Source of the DNA: Nitrososphaerota archaeon | GTDB taxonomy: Archaea; Thermoproteota; Nitrososphaeria; Nitrososphaerales; JAHFOH01 | Direction: 5' to 3' | DNA: 6,716 nt | Assembly: GCA_023266955.1 (NCBI GenBank) | Contig: JAHFOH010000074.1 | Location: forward strand, 1-6,716 | Shown here: one piece after another, positions 1-5,032 of the stretch | Layout: each line of letters starts with the position of its first letter | Position numbering within the stretch: position 1 is the first letter of the stretch | Notes under the pieces: generated by a model | Seen by the model: the letters and a program-made list of their open reading frames with translations, nothing else | The model's database searches: none | What the model was told of the DNA's origin: nothing | Program-made: the position numbers and the translations under genes

Positions 1-297
1 AGCTATGGTGACTGACCTCACTTCATCCAACGGTCTGTTCGATTCAAGAGTTCGTCTCGCGTGAGATACTACGAAATTCACTCCGTTCGGCAGAGAGACA
101 GCTGTAGGTCTAGCCGACTTCAAATATTCTCCCGTTTCGTAGAGTTGTTGATAGAAGTCCAGCGGCGAGGAGGCCTTGCAGGATACTGCAAATTGCTTCA
201 GCGCCTCTGCAGCTGCTCGTACTATTCTACCAGCGCCACGGACCTGCATATCTCTAATGGCGTTGAAGGTCTCCTGAACTGACAACGATGTAATCAC
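1..297 (-). CDS. Ribose-1,5-bisphosphate isomerase, N-terminal part (runs off left edge)
   Basis: The enzyme converts ribose-1,5-bisphosphate to ribulose-1,5-bisphosphate, the substrate of RuBisCO, in the archaeal AMP degradation pathway. It belongs to the eIF2B alpha/beta/delta-like fold. Reading the minus strand from 297 to the window edge gives 99 codons without a stop. Two family hallmarks are visible: MQVRGAGRIVRAAAEAL at residues 17-33 and RPTAVSLPNGVNFVV at 63-77, which in known R15P isomerases line the substrate phosphate site. The catalytic Cys and Asp of the family lie further on, outside the window. I chose the GTG at 297 because it leaves 16 residues before the MQVRGAG motif, as I recall for the Thermococcus enzyme; the ATG at 249 would delete the first helix and TTG at 285 is a weaker option. 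An in-frame stop lies at 334-336. A TATA-like box about 30 bp upstream suggests a leaderless message. The gene diverges from prs. Seen: ORF and motifs. Inferred: exact start. An eIF2B-subunit or MtnA-like relative is the alternative, but RuBisCO nearby favours R15P isomerase. Confidence 0.9.
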   Translation of the reverse strand, partial: MITSLSVQETFNAIRDMQVRGAGRIVRAAAEALKQFAVSCKASSPLDFYQQLYETGEYLKSARPTAVSLPNGVNFVVSHARRTLESNRPLDEVRSVTIA

Positions 298-322
298 TGA
301 AGTTAATACGACTTGGTGTAAC

Positions 323-333
323 GATATTTGAAG
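323..333 (-). promoter_or_regulatory. TATA-like box of the R15P isomerase gene
   Basis: On the minus strand this reads CTTCAAATATC. Its AT-rich core is centred about 30 bp upstream of the GTG at 297, close to the archaeal TATA-to-start spacing, so transcription would begin at or very near the start codon. No Shine-Dalgarno sequence precedes that codon. The box is only moderately close to consensus. Confidence 0.4.
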
Positions 334-386
334 CTATCTCGGTTGTACATCGCGAAAGCCCACTTCAGATGTAAGCAAAATCTACT

Positions 387-411
387 AGCCATTGATAATC
401 CGGTAATGGCT
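387..411. promoter_or_regulatory. Inverted repeat in the divergent R15P isomerase/prs promoter region
   Basis: The arms AGCCATT (387-393) and AATGGCT (405-411) are perfect 7-bp inverted repeats separated by 11 bp. Arm centres are 18 bp apart, compatible with a dimeric regulator contacting two successive turns on one DNA face. The repeat sits between the two outward-facing TATA boxes, about 34 bp upstream of the prs box. It is a candidate operator by position and symmetry only; one such repeat could arise by chance. Confidence 0.3.
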
Positions 412-442
412 GTGCGGACAGGGGCGGTAGTTTACGCGACAG

Positions 443-450
443 GCTTTATA
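443..450 (+). promoter_or_regulatory. TATA box of prs
   Basis: The sequence GCTTTATA matches the archaeal TATA consensus well and is centred about 28 bp upstream of the ATG at 476. This spacing puts the transcription start at or within a few bases of the start codon, so the prs mRNA is probably leaderless. No ribosome-binding site is visible before the ATG. Confidence 0.6.
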
Positions 451-475
451 GACCTCAACCAGAACTGCTCTATAG

Positions 476-1357
476 ATGCTGATAGTGGCTGGCTCGCCTT
501 CAGTCCACCTGGCTGAAAAAACAGCAGCTCAACTCAAGGTGCCCTACATCTCCACACAATTCAAGAAATTCCCTGATGGCGAGAAGTATGTGAGAGTGAA
601 CGGCGATGTCAAAGGTCAAGACGTTGTCTTAATTCAATCTACTGCCCTTAAGCCTGACGAATATCTAATCGAGTACTTCTTGCTGGCGGATGCTCTGAAA
701 GATCTTGGCGCCAAGCGCATCAGAGCCGTGTTTCCTTATTTCGCCTATGCGAGACAGGATGAAAGATTCACGCTTGGTGAGGCGATAAGCTTCCAGACTG
801 TGGTTAAGCTCATTGAGGCGGTAGGAACCAGCGAGATTTACACCATAGATTCGCACCGCCATCGCATTCCCGACCTAGCCAAAGTTTTCAGAATTCGGTC
901 GCATGAGCTTACGGCCATGCATGCTTTAGCTAATTACATCAAGGAGAGATTCACCCTATCCGACCCGATTGTTATAGGTCCTGATTCTGAGTCGGAGCCT
1001 TGGGTTCGTACCGTTGCATCAGAATTGGGCACGTCTTACGACGTCATGGAGAAAAAGAGGCTTGGACCGGACAAGGTAGAGATTAAGCCCCTTTCATTGA
1101 ATGTCAAGGGCCATGACATCGTAATCACTGATGACATCATCAGCACTGGAGGCACGGTAATCGAGGCCACCAAAATACTTCTTGGCGCCGGAGCGAGAAG
1201 GATTCTGGTAGCTTGCGCACATCCAATTCTAGCTGAAAACGCGCTGGAGAAGATCAGCGCTGCCGGCGTCGAAGACGTGGTCGGAACTGACAGCGTACAG
1301 AGTCCTGTAAGTCGGGTGAGTGTGGCTCCTATCATCGCTGAGGCCCTTAGAAAGTGA
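476..1357 (+). CDS. prs: Ribose-phosphate pyrophosphokinase (PRPP synthetase)
   Basis: Transfers pyrophosphate from ATP to ribose 5-phosphate, giving PRPP for nucleotide, histidine and tryptophan synthesis; cytoplasmic. The 293-residue product has the expected order of motifs: FPDGEKYVR near 32-40, the ATP-site segment PYFAYARQDER at 87-97, the active-site stretch TIDSHRHR with Asp125 and His127 at 123-130, a phosphate-contact region IGPDSESEP at 167-175, and the PRPP-binding loop VITDDIISTGGT at 216-227. It is shorter than the roughly 310-residue bacterial enzymes and fits the shorter archaeal type. The ATG is supported by its in-frame VAGSPS start, typical of the family, and by a TATA box about 28 bp upstream. 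It is divergent from R15P isomerase and on the same strand as RuBisCO, 142 bp ahead of it. Because RuBisCO has its own TATA-like box, the two are probably separate transcripts. PRPP and AMP pools feed the R15P pathway, so the neighbourhood is functionally coherent. Confidence 0.96.
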   Translation: MLIVAGSPSVHLAEKTAAQLKVPYISTQFKKFPDGEKYVRVNGDVKGQDVVLIQSTALKPDEYLIEYFLLADALKDLGAKRIRAVFPYFAYARQDERFTLGEAISFQTVVKLIEAVGTSEIYTIDSHRHRIPDLAKVFRIRSHELTAMHALANYIKERFTLSDPIVIGPDSESEPWVRTVASELGTSYDVMEKKRLGPDKVEIKPLSLNVKGHDIVITDDIISTGGTVIEATKILLGAGARRILVACAHPILAENALEKISAAGVEDVVGTDSVQSPVSRVSVAPIIAEALRK

Positions 1358-1458
1358 CGGAGAGCTCTAGGCAGCCATACGATTGAGATATAACATATGC
1401 CACCTCATTTGAAAGCTAAACAGTGCAGATCCGATACTGATTTTCGACTTCATTTGTG

Positions 1459-1470
1459 CCATAAATAAAT
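1459..1470 (+). promoter_or_regulatory. TATA-like box of the RuBisCO gene
   Basis: The AT-rich CCATAAATAAAT lies about 35 bp upstream of the ATG at 1500. A transcript starting about 26 bp downstream would have a leader of roughly 8-10 nt, too short for a normal Shine-Dalgarno sequence, and none is seen. The remaining gap sequence from 1358 shows no supportable gene. Confidence 0.4.
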
Positions 1471-1499
1471 AGACCGAGAAGCCGGCTCCCGCATAGATA

Positions 1500-2846
1500 A
1501 TGAAGAGTACCCAAAGAGCACCTAGTATAAGACATGACCAAGCTGATGTCTTTACCTCCACACCCGATCGAATAGACCCTGACAAGAATGTCATTGCCAC
1601 GTACTATATTGACGTAGTCGAACCTCTAACTATCGATGAAGCAGGTGTCACGATTGCGGCAGAGCAGTCAGTCGGCACTTGGACTGATGTAGGTACCACG
1701 AATCAATGGATCGCCGATAATCTTGCTGCCAAGGTTTTCGAATGGCGATATGACGATGGGAAGCACTCAGGAATATTGAAGGTAGCGTATCCAATACTTC
1801 TCATCGATTATGAAACAGGCGGATTTCCGAATCTTCTCGCTATCCTAGCAGGGAACTTCATGGGTTTTACACCCATTCAAAGCTCCAAGCTGCTTGATGT
1901 TAGTCTTCCAAAGGACATTATCAGATCTTTCAGTGGTCCTAAGTTTGGGATTGACGGCCTAAGAGTATTGATAGGAACTTCGCAGGACAGAAGGCCACAT
2001 CTCGGCGCCACGGCCAAACCAAAGGTAGGACTAACGGCTGATGAACTATCCCAAGCTTTTGCAGAGGCTGCTATGGGAGGGATAGACACTTGCAAGGATG
2101 ATGAGACAATGCTCAATCAAAAGTTCAGCCCCCTGCTTGAAAGAGTCTCTAAGGTGACGGAGGCTTTGGATAGAGTGAAGTCTCAGACTGGTAAACAAGT
2201 GATTTACTTTCCTCAAGTTACTACCGAGGCCCACAAGATTCTGGACCTTGCGGAAAAGCTGCTCAGCCATGGGGCAAATGGGCTAATGGTGAATTTTATG
2301 GCCGCAGGCTTCTCAGCTCTCAGAGCCCTTTCTGAAGATCCATCCATCAAGGTTCCTCTACACGCTCATCGGGCTGGACACGCGGCTATTACAAGAAATC
2401 CGAAGCATGGGATCTCTGTAAAGGTCATCTCGCTATTTGCAAGGTTAGCGGGAGCCGATCTTCTTCATGTCGGGACTGCACGTGGAAAACTCGGTGGCAA
2501 AGAGAAATTCGCAGAGATACCCGAAACTGTAGCTGCTATCAAAGGACCTCTAGAACATGTGAAACCCGTATTCCCTGTTGCATCGGGCGGTCTACATCCT
2601 GGCATCTTCCCCCAGAATGTGGAGCTAATCGGAAAAGATGTTCAGCTTCAACTCGGGGGAGGGATTCACGGTCATCCTTGGGGGACCCGATCGGGGGCTT
2701 TAGCAGGAAGGCAGGCCATTGACGCAATAATGCAGAATGTACCTCTTGAAGAGTACGCCAGAGGTCATAAGGAGTTGAAGGTAGCTCTGGAACACTGGGG
2801 GGAGCAGTACGCCAAAGCGGATGTATTCACCGCAGTACCGGACTAG
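1500..2846 (+). CDS. rbcL: RuBisCO large subunit, archaeal form III type
   Basis: Carboxylates ribulose-1,5-bisphosphate to two 3-phosphoglycerates; in archaea with R15P isomerase it is the last step of the AMP pathway. The 448-residue length is normal. By alignment to standard spinach numbering the key residues are present: Glu55, Thr60 and Trp61 (60, 65, 66), Asn119 (123), Lys173 and Lys175 in TAKPK (175, 177), the carbamylation motif KDDE with Lys199, Asp201 and Glu202 (201, 203, 204), His290 and Arg291 (294, 295), His323 (327), loop-6 Lys330 (334), Ser362-Gly-Gly (379-381) and the GGG at 386-388. TRNPKHGIS at 298-306 is characteristic of the form III group. Oddities: the residues before Lys199 are Thr-Cys rather than the usual Phe-Thr, loop 6 reads GTARGKLGG without the usual Glu after GKL, and HRAGHA replaces HRAMHA. 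The ATG at 1500 gives about 55 residues before the Glu60 equivalent, slightly more than in other form III proteins. No small subunit is present. A RuBisCO-like protein is unlikely because the catalytic set is intact. Confidence 0.95.
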   Translation: MKSTQRAPSIRHDQADVFTSTPDRIDPDKNVIATYYIDVVEPLTIDEAGVTIAAEQSVGTWTDVGTTNQWIADNLAAKVFEWRYDDGKHSGILKVAYPILLIDYETGGFPNLLAILAGNFMGFTPIQSSKLLDVSLPKDIIRSFSGPKFGIDGLRVLIGTSQDRRPHLGATAKPKVGLTADELSQAFAEAAMGGIDTCKDDETMLNQKFSPLLERVSKVTEALDRVKSQTGKQVIYFPQVTTEAHKILDLAEKLLSHGANGLMVNFMAAGFSALRALSEDPSIKVPLHAHRAGHAAITRNPKHGISVKVISLFARLAGADLLHVGTARGKLGGKEKFAEIPETVAAIKGPLEHVKPVFPVASGGLHPGIFPQNVELIGKDVQLQLGGGIHGHPWGTRSGALAGRQAIDAIMQNVPLEEYARGHKELKVALEHWGEQYAKADVFTAVPD

Positions 2847-3085
2847 CACAATTGTAAGAATGCGAAGGCCATTGACCCCATCTTCCACACCATCTTCAAG
2901 TTAATTTGGACGACCGATTCGCAAAACGATGTGACTCGATCCAGTATCTCAACGAATTGAGAAAAGCTTGAATTGTTAAAGGGCAATCGTAAATAACCAT
3001 AAATCTAAAAATTTCAGCTGGTACGATCTGGAGATAGCTTACACCTCTCTCCTGCCTTTAGTGAGCCAGGAAATTACAGCTACAA

Positions 3086-3093
3086 CTATATCT
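3086..3093 (+). promoter_or_regulatory. TATA box of the DUF192 gene
   Basis: CTATATCT is centred about 25-26 bp before the GTG at 3115, supporting both that start codon and a leaderless transcript. The upstream gap 2847-3085 is AT-rich around 2990-3015, but shows no ORF, RNA or clear terminator that I can support. Confidence 0.5.
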
Positions 3094-3114
3094 CCGTCTC
3101 TTTAGCACACCAAC

Positions 3115-3585
3115 GTGCGGCCTGCAACGAAGACAGTTGCTCTTGCGATTGTTCTAACTGCTGCAGTTGTTGGCCTCTTCCAATTCTTTCCAACTCCTTC
3201 AACGCCCATTGAATCAGTTATCGAGATTGCTGGCGTTAGGCTAACGGTCGAGATTGCTGACACAGCACCAAAGCAGGAGAGAGGGCTGATGTTTAGGGAG
3301 TCCCTTCCCGAAGATCGTGGAATGTTGTTCGTCTTCACACGCGAAGGTCGCTACAGCTTTTGGATGAAGGACGTGCGGTTTCCCTTAGACATAATTTGGT
3401 TTGACGAAAATCGAAGGGCCGTGTTCTTCACGACTAACCTTGCACCGTGTAACGCGTTCCTCTGTCCTCTATATACTCCTGACCGCGATGCAAAATATGT
3501 GCTCGAGGTCAAAGCTGGTTTTGTAGATCGGCACGCAATCGTTCTAAATTCAACTTTTGTACTACTTAGCCAGCTCCCTGGCTAG
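3115..3585 (+). CDS. DUF192 family protein with N-terminal membrane anchor
   Basis: Protein of the DUF192 family (PF02643), whose biochemical role is not established. The 156-residue product begins with a short basic segment and a hydrophobic stretch at about 7-25, which is a signal anchor or uncleaved signal peptide, followed by a Pro/Thr-rich linker. The DUF192 domain fills the rest, with the family hallmarks ERGLMFRESLPEDRGMLFVF at 55-74, FWMKDVRFPLDIIWFD at 82-97 and YVLEVKAGFVDRHAI near 128-142. Cys112 and Cys117 in PCNAFLCP occupy the positions where many exported members carry a cysteine pair, so a disulfide on the outer face is plausible. The GTG start is supported by a TATA box about 26 bp upstream and by the complete hydrophobic segment that follows it. 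It is a single gene, convergent with the tRNA gene downstream. Seen: domain motifs and the hydrophobic segment. Inferred: extracytoplasmic location. Confidence 0.88.
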   Translation: MRPATKTVALAIVLTAAVVGLFQFFPTPSTPIESVIEIAGVRLTVEIADTAPKQERGLMFRESLPEDRGMLFVFTREGRYSFWMKDVRFPLDIIWFDENRRAVFFTTNLAPCNAFLCPLYTPDRDAKYVLEVKAGFVDRHAIVLNSTFVLLSQLPG

Positions 3586-3629
3586 GAAGCCACAGAAACA
3601 CTATTGATGAAATGGTGCGGGGGGTGGGA

Positions 3630-3664
3630 CTTTCAGGCACACGTTGCCACCATTCTTGGTGCCA
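3630..3664 (-). other. tRNA-Leu intron 4 (T loop, position 59/60), 35 nt
   Basis: The junction is a full bulge-helix-bulge. The outer helix is the T stem GTGGG/CCCAC, the central 4 bp are TTCA/TGAA, the two 3-nt bulges are AAT and AGT, and the inner helix is GGCAC/GTGCC. Cutting each bulge after its second base removes 35 nt and restores the loop TTCAAAT exactly. Confidence 0.92.
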
Positions 3665-3695
3665 TTTGAACCCACGAACCCCTAAGGGAGAGGAT

Positions 3696-3713
3696 GTCCC
3701 CTCTCCAGCGGAT
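3696..3713 (-). other. tRNA-Leu intron 3 (canonical position 37/38), 18 nt
   Basis: Removing these 18 nt joins the loop CTCAAG to A38 and restores the perfect anticodon stem GAGGA/TCCTC. The direct repeat ATCC lets the junction slide over a few bases; 37/38 is chosen because it is the canonical archaeal site. There the flanking helix is the anticodon stem, the bulges are AGA and ACA, and the central helix CTCA/GGGG has three pairs (one wobble) and one A-G mismatch. Confidence 0.75.
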
Positions 3714-3721
3714 CTTGAGTC

Positions 3722-3737
3722 CTACGGCGCCTTCCGC
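3722..3737 (-). other. tRNA-Leu intron 2 (anticodon stem, position 29/30), 16 nt
   Basis: The junction can slide by a few bases. At 29/30 the exon GCGG pairs with intron CCGT (one wobble) as a 4-bp central helix between two AGG bulges, and a 2-bp CG/CG inner helix closes the 9-nt intron loop. Excision restores GAGGA as the 5' strand of the anticodon stem. 29/30 is a known non-canonical archaeal intron site. Confidence 0.78.
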
Positions 3738-3755
3738 CTCCGCGGTTGACCGGGC

Positions 3756-3771
3756 CTAACGCTAGGAGTGT
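3756..3771 (-). other. tRNA-Leu intron 1 (D loop, position 14/15), 16 nt
   Basis: Excision gives the standard leucine D loop AAGCCCGGTCAAC. Exon AGCG (positions 9-12) pairs with intron CGTT (one wobble) as a 4-bp central helix flanked by bulges AAA and AGG; cuts after the second base of each bulge give exactly this 16-nt segment. The inner 9 nt form no real helix, so this is a relaxed splice motif. Confidence 0.75.
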
Positions 3772-3810
3772 TTCGCTACCCCCGCGAAAGAAGGTTCGAC
3801 CCTCATTGAG

Positions 3811-3821
3811 CCAATAAACAT
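3811..3821 (-). promoter_or_regulatory. TATA box of the tRNA-Leu gene
   Basis: On the minus strand this reads ATGTTTATTGG, with TTTATT centred about 31 bp before the first base of the tRNA at 3785. That places initiation at or just before the mature 5' end. It is divergent from the rhodanese promoter, whose TATA box lies about 40 bp away on the other strand. Confidence 0.5.
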
Positions 3822-3851
3822 TTTCCGATAGTTTCCCTGAAAGTGCGTCAA

Positions 3852-3860
3852 GTATATATT
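3852..3860 (+). promoter_or_regulatory. TATA box of the rhodanese gene
   Basis: GTATATATT is a near-consensus archaeal TATA box preceded by the purine-containing TCAA, where a TFB recognition element would sit. Its centre is about 28 bp upstream of the GTG at 3884, implying a leaderless mRNA. ATG triplets at 3861, 3868 and 3873 are out of frame with the gene, which supports the GTG start. Confidence 0.65.
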
Positions 3861-3887
3861 ATGACGTATGTCATGAAGCCTTCGTGA
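3861..3887. promoter_or_regulatory. Two overlapping palindromes between TATA box and start of the rhodanese gene
   Basis: The perfect repeat ATGAC (3861-3865) and GTCAT (3870-3874) with a 4-bp spacer begins immediately after the TATA box. It overlaps an imperfect repeat TCATGAA (3871-3877) and TTCGTGA (3881-3887), with 6 of 7 bases symmetric. Binding here would block polymerase recruitment or initiation, so this is a candidate repressor operator. The regulator is unknown. Confidence 0.4.
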
Positions 3888-4735
3888 CACTTCAAGAGTA
3901 CAGACACCCCGAGGTTCTGGTAAATACAGATTGGGTAGCTCAGCACTGGAAGGATACTAACATCCGGATAGCTGAAGTTGACTGGGATCCCACGACTGGT
4001 TACAATCTAGGTCATGTTCCAGGATCGGTGTTGGTCGATTGGCGAAAGGACATGAATCACCCTTTGACGAGAGACATCATTGATAAATCTGGGTTCGAAG
4101 CACTGCTTGGAAAACTAGGAATAGCAAATGACACTTCCGTGATACTGTATGGAGACTTCAACAACTGGTTCGCTGCCTACGCCTTCTGGGTTTTCAAGTA
4201 CTACGGACACGGGGACGTCAGAATTATGAATGGGGGCAGGAAGAAGTGGATCGACGAGAAGAAGGAACTATCAACTGTTGGATCAACCTACCCTGGCACG
4301 ACCTATAAGGCAAAAGGTCCTAATGAAAGCCTCAGAGCGTATATCGACTATGTAAGAAGAGCAGTGGGCGCGGGGGACATAGGTCTCGTCGATGTTCGCT
4401 CTCCAGCTGAGTTCAAGGGAGAAGTCTTCGCGCCGCCTGAATATCCTGACGAACGCTCATTGAGGGCTGGACACATTCCCAGCGCAATCAACCAACCCTG
4501 GGGACAAGCAGTTAGAGAGGATGGTACCTTCAAATCTGCTCAAGAGCTAGCGGACCTCTATCAAGGTAAAGGGGTTACTCCAGACAAGGAGATCGTAACT
4601 TACTGCAGAATCGGCGAAAGATCATCGCACACATGGTTCGTACTCACATACCTCCTCGGGTATCCACGTGTCAAGAACTACGACGGCTCATGGACGGAAT
4701 GGGGCAACGGAGTCAAAAACCCTGTGGAGAGGTAA
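3884..4735 (+). CDS. Two-domain rhodanese (thiosulfate/3-mercaptopyruvate sulfurtransferase)
   Basis: Transfers a sulfane sulfur from thiosulfate or a similar donor to a thiophilic acceptor through a cysteine persulfide; predicted cytoplasmic because no signal peptide is seen. The 283-residue product has two rhodanese domains. The N-terminal, inactive one (about 8-125) contains NLGHVPGSVLVDW at 41-53 and ILYGDFNNWFAAYAFWVF at 87-104. The C-terminal, catalytic one (about 150-280) contains LVDVRSPAEFKGE at 168-180, RAGHIPSAINQPW at 194-206 and the active-site loop YCRIGERSSHTWF at 240-252, with catalytic Cys241. The CRIGERS loop, basic after the cysteine, resembles thiosulfate sulfurtransferases more than mercaptopyruvate enzymes. 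The terminal YDGSWTEWGN at 266-275 is also typical. Length is normal for a tandem rhodanese. The GTG start is fixed by the TATA box 28 bp upstream. Palindromes overlapping the start region suggest regulation, and a hairpin with a T-tract begins at its stop codon, so it is probably monocistronic. Confidence 0.93.
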   Translation: MTLQEYRHPEVLVNTDWVAQHWKDTNIRIAEVDWDPTTGYNLGHVPGSVLVDWRKDMNHPLTRDIIDKSGFEALLGKLGIANDTSVILYGDFNNWFAAYAFWVFKYYGHGDVRIMNGGRKKWIDEKKELSTVGSTYPGTTYKAKGPNESLRAYIDYVRRAVGAGDIGLVDVRSPAEFKGEVFAPPEYPDERSLRAGHIPSAINQPWGQAVREDGTFKSAQELADLYQGKGVTPDKEIVTYCRIGERSSHTWFVLTYLLGYPRVKNYDGSWTEWGNGVKNPVER

Positions 4736-4774
4736 AGCGGAAGCAACCGCTTTATCCATCCCTTTTATTTTTTC
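4733..4774 (+). terminator. Hairpin plus T-tract after the rhodanese gene
   Basis: TAAAGCGG (4733-4740) and CCGCTTTA (4747-4754) form an 8-bp stem with a 6-nt loop, followed by a T-rich run at 4763-4773. The stem begins on the rhodanese stop codon. Archaeal termination depends mainly on T-tracts, so the T-run may be the active part. The same run could double as the TATA-like element of the next gene. Confidence 0.55.
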
Positions 4775-4798
4775 AGGTATCAACTAGGCTCTTCTGAA

Positions 4799-5032
4799 AT
4801 GGAAGTCGAGCGAAGAAGTCTGATTGCGGAGAAGGCGCTAAAGATCCTGGAGATACCATCCTACGATGACCCAGTCGGTATGCTGAGAAAGGTTTCATCG
4901 CCTTCCGTGGAAAGAGCTGACATCAAGTACGCGGTTAAGATCCTCAAACTCATAGATGAAGGAAATTACGACGAAGCAGAAAGGAAGCTGGAAGTTCTAG
5001 AGGCCTGGCACAGACAGTGTGTCGGCGGTTAA
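4799..5032 (+). CDS. Small hypothetical helical protein
   Basis: I do not recognise this 77-residue protein and assign no function. It has no membrane segment, and its sequence is charged and rich in residues favouring helix. Two helices can be proposed, about 3-17 (ERRSLIAEKALKILE) and 37-70 with a repeating Leu/Ile/Ala pattern (IKYAVKILKLIDEG, then YDEAERKLEVLEAW), joined by a Pro- and Asp-containing turn (PSYDDPVG). One Cys occurs at residue 74. It is probably a real gene: it starts with ATG 31 bp after a T-rich TATA-like stretch, has coherent composition and fills the space between two well-supported genes. Its stop overlaps that of the opposing zinc-ribbon gene through a shared TTAA, so the two are convergent with no spacer. 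A small helical adaptor or a nucleic-acid-associated protein is possible but unsupported. Confidence 0.6.
   Translation: MEVERRSLIAEKALKILEIPSYDDPVGMLRKVSSPSVERADIKYAVKILKLIDEGNYDEAERKLEVLEAWHRQCVGG

Larger units (their letters stand above)
3613..3785 (-). tRNA. tRNA-Leu(CAA), interrupted by four inferred introns, CCA encoded
   Basis: Read on the minus strand, the ends form a 7-bp acceptor stem, GCGGGGG (3785-3779) with CCCCCGC (3623-3617), followed by discriminator A3616 and an encoded CCA (3615-3613). The anticodon loop CTCAAGA (3719-3714 plus A3695 after splicing) carries CAA at 3717-3715, which reads UUG. Between these elements are four inserts of 16, 16, 18 and 35 nt. Removing them gives an 88-nt class II tRNA with a 3-bp D stem GCG/CGC, D loop AAGCCCGGTCAAC, 5-bp anticodon stem GAGGA/TCCTC, variable arm TCCCTTAGGGGTTC and T arm GTGGG-TTCAAAT-CCCAC. 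The introns are at 14/15, 29/30, 37/38 and 59/60. The T-loop junction is a textbook bulge-helix-bulge; the others fit less completely. Tertiary positions such as A14, G15, G18, G19 and A21 are then as expected. A pseudogene is unlikely because every stem is perfectly restored. The gene diverges from the rhodanese gene. Confidence 0.93.

Noticed and set aside
61..282. Plus-strand 73-codon open frame
   Set aside because: It is antisense to the clear R15P isomerase frame on the minus strand and shows no motif of its own.
328..516. Plus-strand 62-codon frame across the divergent promoter region
   Set aside because: It overlaps the start of prs in another frame and covers the TATA box and inverted repeat, with no recognisable sequence.
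1367..1600. Minus-strand 77-codon frame with a hydrophobic, membrane-like stretch, filling the gap before RuBisCO
   Set aside because: Its first third overlaps the RuBisCO N-terminus head-on, no promoter or ribosome-binding site is seen, and the hydrophobic run could be chance. It would deserve reconsideration only if conserved in relatives.
2847..3080. Possible small RNA or extra gene in the AT-rich gap after RuBisCO
   Set aside because: No stable hairpin, box motifs, tRNA elements or credible ORF can be supported by eye.
3604..3612. TTGATGAAA on the plus strand as a box C of a C/D guide RNA
   Set aside because: No matching D box lies at a suitable distance, and the following bases are the antisense of the tRNA 3' end.
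3733..3776. Alternative fold of the tRNA with anticodon stem GCGGA/TCCGC and only a 13-nt insert in the 5' strand
   Set aside because: It leaves three extra bases between the D and anticodon stems (91 nt mature) and needs a junction without a splice motif. The GAGGA/TCCTC solution gives exactly 88 nt and better bulge-helix-bulge pairing.
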